In this document: positions 36,280 through 50,200 of the stretch, piece after piece
Position numbering within the stretch: position 1 is the first letter of the stretch
Layout of the letters: each line of letters opens with the position of its first letter
Assembly: GCF_040436345.1 (NCBI RefSeq)
Contig: NC_133223.1
Location: forward strand, 26,042,410 to 26,106,409
DNA length: 64,000 nucleotides
Origin: Pagrus major
Lineage: Eukaryota; Chordata; Actinopteri; Spariformes; Sparidae
Direction: 5' to 3'
Notes under the pieces: model-generated
The model's database searches: none
What the model was told of the DNA's origin: nothing
What the model saw: only the letters and a program-made list of their open reading frames with translations
Program-made: the position numbers and the translations under genes

Positions 36280-36847
36280 TGTGATCCTCTCGAGGGAAGG
36301 GAGGAGCAAAGTTTTTGAGTCAGATAGGATGCTGAGCCAACTGAAATGCATGCAAAGAAACATGCACACACACACTAACACACACACACACACATGGGCC
36401 CACAAGCAAGAACATTGAGCTCAGCAGTTGAACTTATCTTGTCAATAACTTATGGCAACATATCCACACCTCAGTTTGATTTATTGTAGTGTATCGGTTT
36501 TCCTCATTCACCATTTTAGTCGAGGTGGGCGGATAATATTAATAATTCTTCTGATTCTTAATGAAGAACCAATATTGACAAACATCCTGCCGTTGCGTTG
36601 ATAAAATGTGGATTATTTGATGTTATTGTCTCTAGGGGGCAGCACAAGAAGCTGCAAACACAACACTGACAGCTTATTGCTATATTTTATGAAGCTGATA
36701 TGGCAAATGTTTTAGCAGACAGTTGCATATTTAAATATCCAACAGAAGTGGAGCAACGTTGACAGTAACAAGTCACACCAACTCCTTTTTGGCTTTTTAT
36801 CTGTGAAATGCATTACTATATCGTCAACTGCGGTGCAGGGCAGATAC

Positions 36848-37298
36848 GTATGCCTCATTTCCACTGCACGGTAAGGCTCAGTTCAACTCGACTCACTTGG
36901 AACCGTTCTGCTTTTGGTTTTCCATTGGCAAACATAATGGATTGCACCTGACATCTGGTATTTTTTGGAGTATCACCTGGAGAAAACACTGCAGACCACT
37001 GCTGGGTTAGAGAGAATCCTCACTTGCGCACCGAGCAGACAGTGCTTTCTCGTCACCTACGCTCTGATGTAGGCTTTCCCAAACTCTTTTGTCTCCAACA
37101 CCATCAGCTCGATATCCTCTGATGTTTGTGATTGTCTCACATTGATCACAATGCTGTCGCTATGAAGATCAGATATGAATCACACCTATGCATGGGCACT
37201 ATCTGCAGTGAAAAACAAAAAACAAAACATCATTCTGCAAAAAGTACCTGGTATCACAAGTGCATCGAGTTGAGTTGAGCTGATCAGTACCAGCTGAA
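36848..37298. mobile_element. MITE-like element, 'ctcatttccactgcacggta' family
   Basis: Left end CTCATTTCCACTGCACGGTA followed by GTTCAACTCGACTC. The right part carries the inverse, GAGTTGAGTTGAGCTGATC. The interior includes CTGCAGACCACTG and AAAAAGTACCTGGTATCAC. The layout matches a non-autonomous element frequent in percomorphs (recalled); ends are degraded. Confidence 0.6.
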
Positions 37299-37948
37299 AC
37301 AAAGTTTTATGTGCTTTAGGCTTTGCTGAAAACTGAAGCCTGTTTTGACTGAAAATTACCTTGTGAGAGTGTTTAGACTGAACCAAAACTGTAAAGTGCA
37401 GACAGTTAAAACTTAAACAATGAGCTGAAAGACGATAACACACTCTTTAGCGGGAAAGGAAACTGCAGATATGGATAATGACTCAAAATCATCACCAGAA
37501 CTCTCCATTGTTTCATGGGTCAGCTGTGACCAACCACATTTCCTTGAGAAATGAGTCCTTATTACCAACATTTCAGGTGCACCCACTTTTGGTTTCATGT
37601 TCAAATTGCTGTAAATACTTATAATCTGTCTAAATGATTGGTTTGTTGACAAGCTGCAATCTCATGTTTCTCGTCTCCTTAATTTTTGTTGTAGAGACGC
37701 CACCGTCAAACAATGAGCGCCAGGTTATGAAGTAAGATCAAAGTTGTGCTAAACCAGACTTGTTCATTAATTGGACAGATTGACAGAAAAAGGGAGTGAG
37801 ACTGAGATAGAGAGAGGCTGTATGGACATAAATATCAGAAAAGAGTCAGATAAGGGGAGCTTCCCCCTCGTTTGACCTCTTTGAGCGAATGGCAGCTGTT
37901 TTTCAATGAGCTCATATTGGTGGAAGCCCAGAATTTGTCATGTCTGCT

Positions 37949-37952
<4 letters not shown>

Positions 37953-38027
<75 letters not shown>
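37953..38027 (+). repeat. (TG)n microsatellite, about 37 units
   Basis: Uninterrupted TG run in intergenic DNA. Confidence 0.97.
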
Positions 38028-38030
<3 letters not shown>

Positions 38031-39509
38031 CCTACCAGAGTGGATTTCTGGGCGGTGAGTCACAGAAAGTGGAGATTGCAGAGTCAGGCAGATACATATC
38101 CCAGTGTCCCCGAGCAAAAATACACCCCCTACCTACACACTCGGAGATTTAGGACTCCACCTCAGTAGCAGATGTCGGACATTACACTAGCGTGGCTGTC
38201 TGTGCCAACTTTTTTTACTGTCAGAGTCTCGTTCATATCCTGAGGGGGGATCTAGCTATACTACTATGGTATTTACAGGTAAAGGAAATGTTTTACTCAT
38301 CGTAGAAACTTTCAGATCACTTTTTTTGGAAGTTATTAATTGTTTAATGTGTAATATGCACATTTTTAGTCATACATTCATTCATACTTTGACACATTCT
38401 GAAGGAACTGCAAATAAAAAGGGTATATTCTGTCATTGCTGCCTAACATGCAGATTTTTAATGCATTATGATCCAGCTCCAAACAATAAAGGCCCGGTCT
38501 CAAACATTTTGAGAAATGATCCTCATAAAAAACTAATACAGAGAAGAGAAATAACTTCATAACATACAAATGACAGACAGATGACTAAACATTATCCTTT
38601 GAAGAGAACAGAGGTATTTTCTAGCTGCAGCATGCTGAAAGGCATAAATTAAATGATGGATGGACAGACAGGTGATTGGACCTTTTGATGACACATCGCG
38701 TTTGATGAATCATCCTCATGTTTGGCAGCTTTGAGCAGACATGATGAGCATCAAGGTTCACCAAAGATATTTATCTTAATCAAGCTGAGGCTGTTACTTC
38801 ACCACAGTGACTGATAACAGTGCCAGATAGCAGATATTTGCATCCACCACCAGTTTGTAGCATAGATACACTTCATCAAAATCAAACACTCAAGGCCCCG
38901 ACAAGTTGTAGACAATTAAGTGTAATTTAGCGGTATGAACTTTTAGCGAGTCTCAAAACATATTGTATAAAGTCATTGCAAGTGGTGATGACCGCAGACA
39001 GTGCTGTCAGACCGGACAGACAGCTGGAAAGTCAGTTTGGTGTTTTTACAATAACATCGTCAGCTAAACTGGAAGATGTTCATCACGGGAACCAACATGT
39101 GAGCCAGGAGGTGGATGTCACCTTTTTTGACTTGGCGCCTGTGAACACTTCAAATGAGGATATAAAAAAAGATATGAGAAGTTTTATAATCATAGACAGT
39201 GGGTTTGGTATTGGATTAAATCGTATTTAAGACATTTTTTAAGATGTCCGTAGCAATTTTTGGATCAGAATTCATCATTCTACTTCTGTCGTGCTTACAT
39301 CATTACTTTTTGGATGGAAACTTGTCACATCAGTTATTTAGTGAATACAGAATTAAATTGGTTTTCATTTTCGATGCTAGAAAAACACCAAATACACACA
39401 CACTGCATATCACCAACCTATAAACTTGTTATGGCTCACATGTTAACAAACAGTTGCCTACTTACACATGTGGAAGACTCAGAGAACCATTGGCATACAT
39501 ATATTTTTT

Positions 39510-39806
39510 AAGGGTCACCACATCTGCTCGCCGGCAAACCAGGCCCCATCCAACCTGGTCTGGAGATCAGCGTATTTTATATATCTGGCATAGGCTTTTT
39601 ATGCAGGATGCCCTTTGTGACACAACCCTCCCCATTTATATAGGCTTGCAACCAGCAATTAGGAATGCACAGGCCTGTGCATCCGCCAGTGACTGGGGAG
39701 AAACCCGGACTCTTGCCTCAGGACACTTCGACATGTGAACAGGAGGAAGGTGGGGATCAAACCGCCAACCCTGTGATCAGAAGATGACACGCTGTACCTC
39801 AATCTG
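39510..39806 (-). mobile_element. tRNA-derived SINE-like copy, reverse orientation
   Basis: Read on the minus strand: a B-box-like GGCGGTTTGATCCCC, then CACATGTCGAAGTGTCCTGA, later AAAGGGCATCCTGCAT. It shares the CATGTCGAAGTGTnCT body with the copy at 17056-17240 and differs in the tail. Pol III-derived SINE is the best reading. Confidence 0.65.
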
Positions 39807-42006
39807 TAATAATCTACCACTGGAAATAGTCCCCAAGAAATGCACTGTTTTCTCCTGTTAGAGTAACTTTATCCAGTGAACACTGGTATTAGTACTGATT
39901 AGCCCATTCAGGTAACGCTACTAAAGCCTTGAAAGCGAAGCTGATGCTTCAGTTATTATAGTACTTTTTTACTTCCACTCATATCACCTATAATTATTTC
40001 CCCAGGAAACTCATGGGTAATGTTTTGTTCAGCTTTAACCTGCAGTGACATGTGACAGCTCAATATGACGCCTGTTTTGTTGATCTCAGACTGTACTTTA
40101 CTCAACTTTTCAACGTCATTAGAAGAGAAAAAACAATATTTTGATGGAAACTCAGCTCAAAAGACAGACATAGATTATGAAGTCACTGTCCCGGGTCGGA
40201 CCTCTCTCTGTGGTAGACAGAATCATGGAATCAGAATTAGATTTCTATTAGTTCTCCAGAGCTGCTTCTATTTCTATGAACGGACTCTCTCTGCTTTTTC
40301 TGCAATTGACCTCCCAGCTGTGGCACATGGATTCCTACGTGTGTCTAATGATAATGTCTTAAACATTGGACTGGACCGACTATTTTGAGGTTTTAACTCC
40401 ATATAGTTATGCTGTACAGTGTGTGTGTGTTTCTGTGTGTGTAGCGCTTCCTGTTTGTTTGTCTTTGTATGTTGCCGTCTCTGTAAACAAAAGCAGAGCT
40501 GCTCCTCCGTCTGCACCATCATTACATGACATCATCCGCAGTCAGGGCCTTTATTACAACAAAAAGAGGCTCTCTCTTGTCTTCCCTTTCGTCAGTGTGG
40601 ACGCAGTCTAATGGGCTGTCAGTACAAAGCGCTGAACCAGCCTCTGATTCATATTAAAGGAATGGTGAACTTGAGTGTGGGGCTGTTTTGTGGTGGCTGC
40701 ATGTCAGGTACTTTGAGTGAACATCAGATGAGTGTTGACAGAAAACCCAGCCAGGTGATCGTATGGGGGAATGAATCACCGTCTGGTCTGCCCTGGAAAG
40801 AGGACAGAGGGGGAGATGAGGATGACAAAAGGAACCCTTACTCACTTGTTTCTTTTTGCTTCTTCTGACCTTGTTTTGCCCATTTTTGTCTCGTCTTGTC
40901 TTTTGCTGAGTAACCCAGACGTAAAAGGCTTCGAGTTACACAGAGATGTTTATCTCTATGTTAATCCTCTTTGTCATCTTTCTTCTTCCTTTATGCACAC
41001 AGACACACAAGATGATTTTATGATGAATAATGTATGTAATGTTTTATAATTTGGGACATGGATGAGTAGAATACCTTTAATGTATTATGTGGAATTCAGA
41101 TGTGAAGAGGCAAATGTCATGTGATTTCATGTGCCTTGTTTCTTGTTTATCTTCAAGTCAATCAACTATGAAAGGATGTAATTCACACGTGAAAATGTAC
41201 ATTCACGTATTGAAATAGTCACAAAAATGTGACATTATTTTCACTTCACATGTAAAAAATTTTGATCACATGTGAAAATAGCCAGTGTTACATTTTCCCA
41301 AGGGTCTTGAAGGCAAAAATATTTTGTCACTTGGATGACGCTATGTGTTCTTCCGCATGGCATGGCAAGAATGTAGGAAGGAAATTTGCACAAAGGCAAC
41401 ACAAACAAAAATGGAGGCGACTAAACTTGACATTAAAAGATCTGGGGCTTCTACTGCTGCATGGATGTGGTCTGACATGGATCAGACAACAGCACTTCAA
41501 AAATAAAATAAGAAATAAGCCTTTTCATGGGGTCAGTCTATACAAAGTTTATAATAAATTAATTTACAGAAAATGTGCTATATTGTGATATGCATTGATA
41601 TGAAATAACCTGCATCAGGATGTGAGATTCTGATGTCATCACACAGCCCTGTGCTCATATAAATTAGCTTTCTCCAACCTTGTTCAAAGAAGTATTTATA
41701 TTTGCCAAATGTAAACCCAACCTTTACAGCTCTCCACCCAATCCTGACTTCCAGCACCCCACACAGACCACAAGCAGTTGATAAAAACAATCGATCCTCA
41801 TTACACAGCCTCCCAGAACTACTCCGGACAGTTTAACACCATGTTTTCTTGCCATAAATCCATCTAGAGATGTCCAAAAATGAAAACAAACATTCAATTC
41901 CATCTGCACGCTATCATTTCTTTTAGCTGTAATAATAACACTTGTCAACCACAGTCGTTTTTGTAATGGATACGTCCAATCTGACGCTATCATTTGTGGA
42001 AGGAAG

Positions 42007-42009
<3 letters not shown>

Positions 42010-42041
<32 letters not shown>
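42010..42041 (+). repeat. (AC)n microsatellite, 16 units
   Basis: Uninterrupted AC run. Confidence 0.95.
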
Positions 42042-42044
<3 letters not shown>

Positions 42045-44760
42045 GGAAGTGAGTTTCAGGCAAGTTGGGGGTAAGTGCATGGCCCCAACAGCTGTGTGAG
42101 ACAACTCAAGCATCCAAAACCACATCAGTGAATGCTCTAACACACATACATGTACAAACAGCTGCATCTGGGTGCATCACTCGCTGCCATGTTAATGTCC
42201 AGCTCATGTTAATAAGATGTATGTGATCTTATCCTGGTGCAATCCCCTATCAGCTGTCTGGGATCGCAAAGGCTTATGAAAACATCCATTACCTACAAAG
42301 CACGAGTGATCCTTACGGTAACAATATGCAATCATGCAGTCTTAAATTCTGGAGTCTCCTGTGAATCTAATCATGTTCGATTTGAGGGAAATAAATCAGG
42401 ATATTTCCAGAGCATCAGTGGACTTGTGTAATTACTGATGACCACAGACATGCTGTGGAACACACCCTGCCCTGCCCAATGGCTTGCTCAACCCATCTGT
42501 GGTGTATATGTGTGTATGTGCGTGTGCATTTGTGTGTTTTGCATTATTTTTCTGCCTGAACTGAGAAACTAAGAATGGCAGTGATTTCACGGACAACATG
42601 CTTTCCATGTCTGTGGTGTCAGTTAAACACTTCATCTTTACGTGTTTGTCCAAGAGCAACATTTTGATTATTCGAATAAATGCTTAAAAAAAGATAAATT
42701 GCCATAATACAAATAATACAAATAGCAATCCGGTTACAAAGAGTGAAAACAATGTGAAATTGTCTCTGGAAATGTAAATCTAGACGAGGTCAAAGTAGTT
42801 TTGAATTCAGAAAAACAATAATTAACAAAGGGATTGTTAAATGTTTCTTTATAATTACTTTTGCCTCATAGTAATGCAGTTAAAATTGCCGAGACCACAG
42901 CTTTAAATCTAATTCCTCCTCTCTTGCAGGCGATATTAAAACTGCAGTTGACTTGAAAGCGACATAATAATGTTGTCTTTCCTGAGCAGACTCTTGACTT
43001 CTGACCTTCCGTCGGGAGTCAAAGGGGTCAGCACACCATGGCCTGGTTTATTTGCCTGGTTCTCCAAACATCCGATACAAATTACCGAGTGTGCATGATG
43101 TGTGTGCATGTGTGTTAATGTTTGTGTGCATGGGTGTAACACTGTCTTATCATAAATTACTCTCTGAGATAAACAGTGGAGGCTCGAGAGGGGTTAAAAC
43201 GGGCTATTTTGCAAATGGATAAAGCCTGGTCGAGTACACTAAAGGTAAACAAATTGAACCTGTGTGGCTTCATTTTGTTTCAGTCACGTATAGCTGTACA
43301 ATACTGAACAACCCTAATGAATGAAGATATTAAATGATCTTAAGAAAACATCTAAATGTACGACAGAAAGTCAGTTGGAGTTTCGTAGTCCACAAAACAT
43401 TTCTGGAGCTTCATAGCTAGGCATTCTCCTAAACAACTGAAGTAGACGTGCTAGAAGCTCTTCAGGCTGTACTTAAGCGCAGCAGTGCTTTGTGCTAAAT
43501 GTAAGCCAGCATGCTGGCATGGTCACGAAGGCAATGCTAAAATATTGATGGTATTAACAGTTACTATTAACTGTGACTCACAAATCAGACTGTTTATGTC
43601 TCAGTTACTGAATTACTGTCAGCCTATATACATTAAGATGCATCAGTGTGTGGTGTGAGAGCATGATGAGTGGTTCCTCTCTGTGCAGACATAAGAGGTG
43701 TTAATGTAACACACAGTGATAAAGACAACTGATTACAACCATGTTTAGTCTCTGAGAGAATGACTAATTAGGTATCTAGTCACTGCTATGACCCATGTTT
43801 ATTAGATACAGTATGTGTTGATTGAGCCATAGATTTAATTATTTGGGTTGTCTAGTCAGCTGTATCCAAAAGGCACTCCATAGATCATCATTACACACTT
43901 GGACATTCAGCTAATCAAACCATTAGTCACCGTGGACAAGAGCTTTGTATCTGTATTCATAAACATGAAGGACACTGACTTCATGAGTCACGGGAGATGT
44001 AAGATTTCAATGAAGGACAGCAGGTCTGTGTTTATTAGTCTTGACACACACATAAGGGAGCGGTTGACGATATGGAGGGGAGACTTGAAGGAAGGGCTGG
44101 AGGAGAGAGCGCTGAGAAAGAAATGCTTCCTTTGAGACAGTTAGAGTTAGAGGAGAGGATCAATGGCTGTTTCATGCCTGTGTGGTGAATATGCAACAAT
44201 ACAGTAGCAGCAGCTGGTTAGCTCAGCGTAGCAAGAAGGCTAAAAAAGGAAGAAGAATGCTGTTCTGGTTCATTCAAATCTGCCTGTTTCTTAGCTGCGC
44301 GCAATCACTTTCTCAGGTACATAAACTCCCCTTAAATTGTTGTTGTCTTCCAGTTGTTGCTTCAACAAACTAATGAAATAAAGTAGCCCTAGTTTTTCTT
44401 CAGGTATCACATAAAAAAACAATGACAAAGGCAGAATTTGACCAAAAAAAACCAAACTTTTTCATGCTCGCTCCAGTGGTTTTGCCTTTTTCGAAAGAGT
44501 TAATGCGCTAAATACGAGATTGAAACACCTTATCCGAATAAGTTCAAATATTTAACTCACATTATAGATTTTAAACACGTTCTCATTGCTCAACACATAT
44601 CTGATGTTACTTTCTTCACAAAAAATGAACAGTTTGGTAAAGTTGATTTAAAGAAAAATGCAGACAGAGAGTAAAGATGAGAAAGAAAAGAGACAAGAGT
44701 TTATTCAGACATAGCTTCACCATGAGTGAATGTCGAGAAAACCATGGGTCACCATTCAGG

Positions 44761-44863
<103 letters not shown>

Positions 44864-44991
44864 AATGGACTACGCCCCGCTGGAGACTCTCATAAAATAT
44901 TTGACCACCAGCAGGAGTCACAGTCTGAATGACCATCATCATCATCCATGGGCTGTGTGCCTGCCCACTGACTGGCCTTTGGCAGTACGTC

Positions 44992-44994
<3 letters not shown>

Positions 44995-45033
<39 letters not shown>
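44995..45033 (+). repeat. (AC)n microsatellite, about 19 units
   Basis: Opposite in sense to the TG tract at 44764-44860, so the two form a long inverted repeat with a ~134-base spacer. Confidence 0.96.
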
Positions 45034-45035
<2 letters not shown>

Positions 45036-47135
45036 TATAGATGGGCAGAGTTTATTATGATGAGATGGTGGATGGACACATACAGCGTCCAGAATGAGAC
45101 AGTCTGCTCTTTTATTTTCTCAAATTTTTACCCTCCATCATTAAACACAATCACTCTGTTAATCATTCCCTTCTTTCTTCTGTCAAATTAACTCTCTCTG
45201 GGCCTGGAGGAATATTTCACTGAAAGTCTAAAGGATGATGTCAGCATCACTCGACCTAAAATGCACACACATATGCAGACGCACACACACACAGTTGTAT
45301 AATGAGAAAAAGGTGCAAGGAGCACAATGCCTTTCGGAGCTGCCAGACCATTGGTCCAGCTCCCAAACTGCTCCCCTCCCCCAGCGTCCCCCCTCTTTTA
45401 GTTCCACATCTGTTTCCCAAACTTGGGAAGGGGGCCTTGGCAAGAGTAATATCTGGGTCAGAGTACACTCTCTCTCTCCTTCTGTGTGCATGTGTGCGCG
45501 CAAGCATGAATGTGTGTACGATATAGCACACTTATCAACTGCATGAAGACCGTCTTACACTCTTTGAACTTGCAGATAGCGCAGTGTCCCACATGGGTGT
45601 GTGAGTGTGTATTCAAAAATGGCTTTGAGTGAAAGCCAAGATGAGACATTATCATCTGCATCCTGCACAGATCTTCAAGAAAGGGAAGTTCAGAAAGCAA
45701 AGAAAGGGATGATTAATTAGTAAAGTGTATTCCTACTTTCTTTTTCTTTATTATTATTTTTGATAAAATATTGTCAACACTGCCACTTTCACACTAAAAC
45801 AAACTAAACTGCATTGTGAAGCCATCAGAGGTGTTAAAGGATACTCCCTATAATTCCTCATCATTGATTGAACGGCTTTATTTTCTTTCTTTTTAAATTT
45901 TCCGAGGAAACAAACTTCATGAGTTAAATGATATGATCAAGTTTTTACTCCATCTGTGATACACACATTTTCAACCAGGCAAGTTCATTTCTCCTTTTTC
46001 TTCCAGTTTAACCCGCTGAAAGAACAACTATATGCTGCCACCTGTTGGACAAATACAGGAAGTGTGAATGCTGCTGGAGTGAGCAGTTTCTACTTTATTT
46101 TAGTGACAATGTGAGCAAGAAACAACCACATATCACAGAAAAAGTTCAGCTTGTTATATTCCTGTACAACAACAATGTTAAAGATGTCTGTGGTGACGTA
46201 AGAAAGAGGAAAATTGATTGTATCAAATTTAACACAGACACACAGAGTACATCTTTAAACCGGCAGAGGTTTTCTTAGCTTTTTGGAAGTGGTTGTCCAT
46301 TTACCCAACCTTAAAAACACAAGTAAAACAAGCAAAAAAAAACACCTATTTACAAAATGATTCTCCACCTGTAACATTTGGCCAATCCAGTCCAGAAACA
46401 CTTGAGTATCCCTCGCTTAACAACCAGCCCCGTCACTTTAAAACTGTAAAGTCCAGTTTTGTGTGCCGGTCATAGGCCCATCCCTCCCACTAAGTTCTGT
46501 GTTGGACAGATGAGTCAGAATACCAAGCATAAAAAACATCAGGTGACTCAATATAAAAGAGCAAAAAGGTCCAAGAAGTATAAAGTTTGGAGTTCATACA
46601 TGGACTTTCTTCCAGGAGACCCTTGTTCTTGTCCCATGTAATACCAAAAATCAGTGTATATTTGTTTAAACAGACCAAACATATTTCAATCATGTCACTC
46701 TTCCAGTCACCTGACTATGGATCTGCTCTCCACAGAAGTTAATGAGAAGGACTGGCGCATCAAGTGTGCCCAAAATTGGACTTTGGTGTGAGTGCTGCAT
46801 CATATTTGAAAGTCTGAAGTCGTGTTATCTGTAGTCAGATTGATGAGATCGGCTGTAGTACCTCAGAGTGCCAGAGCGACGGCAATGCAATAAGAAACTC
46901 CTGCTTTTAAAAGAAAAGTACTGAATTAAAAACAAAATGCTTTCATACAGCATTACAAAATGTGTGAGCTAAATAACACATTTTACAAACTTACCAATAA
47001 GAAGTGGAATAAAATGACTTCAATCAACAGATATTTCAATTTTGTTCTACAATATAAATGAACGCTAGTGTATCTGTCAACGTCGCTCAGCATCCTCTCT
47101 TTCTCTCAGCCTTTACGTCCTCCTCTTTCTGTCTC

Positions 47136-47213
47136 TCAGCCTCCTTTTTTGGGATATTTTTCTTTGGCCAGTCTGACAAAGTCCTCAGCGCTGTCCAGCG
47201 ACACCAGGCGGTC
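47136..47213 (-). CDS. mreg: mreg coding exon 5 and stop
   Basis: Encodes [20 protein letters not shown] then PKKGG and TGA. Human counterpart reads DRLIALDAAEEF..YPKKPG (recalled). Ends ~11 residues earlier than the human tail. Too short to stand out as an open frame by itself. Confidence 0.92.
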   Translation of the reverse strand, partial: DRLVSLDSAEDFVRLAKEKYPKKGG

Positions 47214-50200
47214 CTGAGAGAAAGATGGAGGGCAGATGAGAATAAGTAAAACACATTAGACGGCGGTTGCAGATGGAGAGATGAAACAACAAGACGGGGG
47301 AGATAACGGACGAGAGGGGGGAAAGCAAGGGTGACTTGAATATAAGATCATGTGAAGGCGTACTGTACTTAAAGAGACGCTTTGTAAGAGCAAAAGTACC
47401 CAATTTAATTCATCAAGAGAGATACAGAGCTGCTTCTTCTTCTATTTTATTAAGTTATATGGTTGGAATTTCCTGGGAAGCCAAAATAGGTCAGTTCTGA
47501 AGTTCACCTGAAAGCTCTTCTGTTGTCAGTAGTTTAAATACTGTTGTTTTGCCAAAGCATCACATGCTGGGAGTGTGTGTATATACAGCATCTGTGTACC
47601 ATGACATAGAGGTATCTGCTCTGGTGTCCAGTTTCTGGAGGAAACAGACAGGTGTGGTCCAGCAGCTGTTTCAACAGTTCTGTCGCTTTGTTAAAGTGCT
47701 CCTGATCTCGACTGAACCGGCTCTGTCTGTTCACGCACAGCAAGGCGTCCACCTCACACTGATAACCTGCGCAGAGATGAAGGGGAAGATCACATATGGT
47801 ACAAGTAGACGAGCATGTTGGAGTTGAAAGGACGTGAGCAAATATTAACTGAACAGAGCGCCTCACCGAGCTGCAGCAGGATTTTCTTCCATCGAGTTCG
47901 GACTTCTCGTCGGGTGTAGCGCAAAGTGTATATGTCGTAGTTCAGCTTCTCCCATTCCTGTAAGCAAATATGGACAGAAAAATAAAAAATCACTGTTAAA
48001 CGACAGCCAAATAGTCAATTAGACTTCCTCTGATGATTTTAATTCTCATGAGAGCACATCTTTAATGCAATATACCACTAGTTACTGCTGCTTAAAGGGT
48101 AACTCCACTAATTTGACACATTAAAGTGTGTTTATAGGTCTTGTGGAGTACTACTGCATATGTGGAAAAAGTCATATAAAGTCCTTTGTGGCTCCAGAAG
48201 AAGCTGCATGTAATGTGATGAATTGCATCCAGAGATGTCCCTCAGTGGCTGATGCGTTGTGGGAAATGTAGGCACCTTGTTTTGAAATCAGTCCATTGGT
48301 TTAATCATTACAGGACAGTTTAAATACGGATGGTCAAAATCGATAAAGCAGAACTGGAGATCGTTTTTTTATTCCACACACTCTTCCTCCTTTTTCAGAG
48401 CCTGGTGCCTACATTACCCACAATGCAGCGTAGCCACTGAGAGACATCACTGGAGCCAATTTGTCAGATTCCACTCAACTTTATCTGGAGCTACTTTACA
48501 CAACTTTTTTCACGTGTGCATTAGTACTCCCCAAACCCTGTAATCAGACTTTAGTGTGTAAAACGGCAGACGTCCTCAATATGGACGGTGGAGAATGAGC
48601 TGTATTTGATCATTTGGCTTCACCTTTTCGGGTGGGCACTAACTTTTTCACACCTTTTCCAATTCATTTAAATATATAAACACAAGCTATAAAAAACAGA
48701 CATGTAAACAATGGAAAAGAGAAAAAACAGGTGAGAAGTTGGGAACAGACTTGAATGTCGACAACTAGTAACCAGCAGGGAAATTATTCACCTCATTATT
48801 TACATCCCAAAAAATTATAATATAATTAACTGGGTTCAAAGACACTAAAGTATTGTAACCATTTATCCCCTTTATGACATTTTCATCATTATTAGTCGCT
48901 GATGTTGTTTGGTGACCCGACTTCAACCTGAGCAGAAGTCTAATTAGCCACAACAAGTGAAAACACCTGCCTGAGTGTGCAGTCTTCCAAAATACATGTC
49001 ACTTTCTCTTTTCTAAGTAAATGAAACATTAAAAACAGTCTTTAGAAACAGACATTTTGACATGTCACAGTCAATCACACGTGTAAATAATAAAATGAAT
49101 GATGGCTGAATTCAATCTCAGCTGCTTCAGGGTGTTGTTCATGCTGGCTCCCCATCATGGCTCACTGAGATGCTTAAATAGAAAGCAGCCACGGTTAGTG
49201 GTATTAGAAACACCTGTGCTTTTCCTGCTGCGACAAGTCAGAGTGTCTGCTGTTAAAAAGGCCTAAAACTGTGCACTTAAGCCAAACAACCCTTGGAAGA
49301 AATGTTTGAAACAGATTTTCTCACTGAAAAAAGATTCACACAGAGCAGAGAGTTTGCTGACCCTAATGTTCAGCTCTGTTCACTTTGCCAATTTTCTTCT
49401 TCAGTCTGTTTGGCTTAATATTAAAAACAGTCACAGCATGATCGGGATGGTTCAGTGAATATTCTCTTTGAATGGCCAGCCAGGCCACTGGCCTACATCT
49501 CTATTAAGGAATTCATTAACACAATGTGCCCACTGTGTCTTGCAGCCTGACTATTCTCATCACGAAGACTGTTTGTCACATGTTCACCAGACTCTGGTCA
49601 GAGGCTGCAGTCACTTAACTGAGCTGCAATCCTGACATGTTGAGGAAAAAGCTTATGAGTGTGTTACTTCAGCAGAGAAATGGAGACAGGCTCATAAATG
49701 TGATGAATTATAGGAATATCAACTTGAATTAATGAATCAGTCTTTGTTTTTTCTGTAATTTCCAGACTTCTAATCAATTGTGATCTCACAAAGTGATCAA
49801 TAGTCTGCAGAAAGCAAACACTGAGTTTCTTGTTTTATTTTGAAATATTGAGTTAAAACCTGAGGGCATTCCATGTACTGCAGGGATCCTTCAAAGTTAC
49901 TGTTATTCAACACAGACACAGCCAGAGGTACTGTATATCTAACCCATGGTAACTCTCCAGTAAACAACCTACAGTACATGTGAGTTACTGTCAGAGGGAT
50001 GAGGTCTCTGATTGAGTAAATAAAGTAGCGTGTCAACTGCTAGACAAATGCTCAATTACAATCCCATTGACCTTTGACCTTTTGAAATTGACCTTTAACC
50101 TAATTTCCTTTAAAAACAAATGATAAAGACAGACCTCGTACCTACAGGTCGGTCCATTTGAAATGTTTAATTCAATCAAGTCTTATCCAATATTAAAAAA

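Larger units (their letters stand above)
31671..36847. other. intergenic, no gene seen
   Basis: Contains long pyrimidine-rich stretches (32500-32710, 33150-33280, 34975-35140), TG repeats and no recognisable exon. The longest open frames (34730-35170) run through the pyrimidine tract and have simple composition. Confidence 0.55.
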
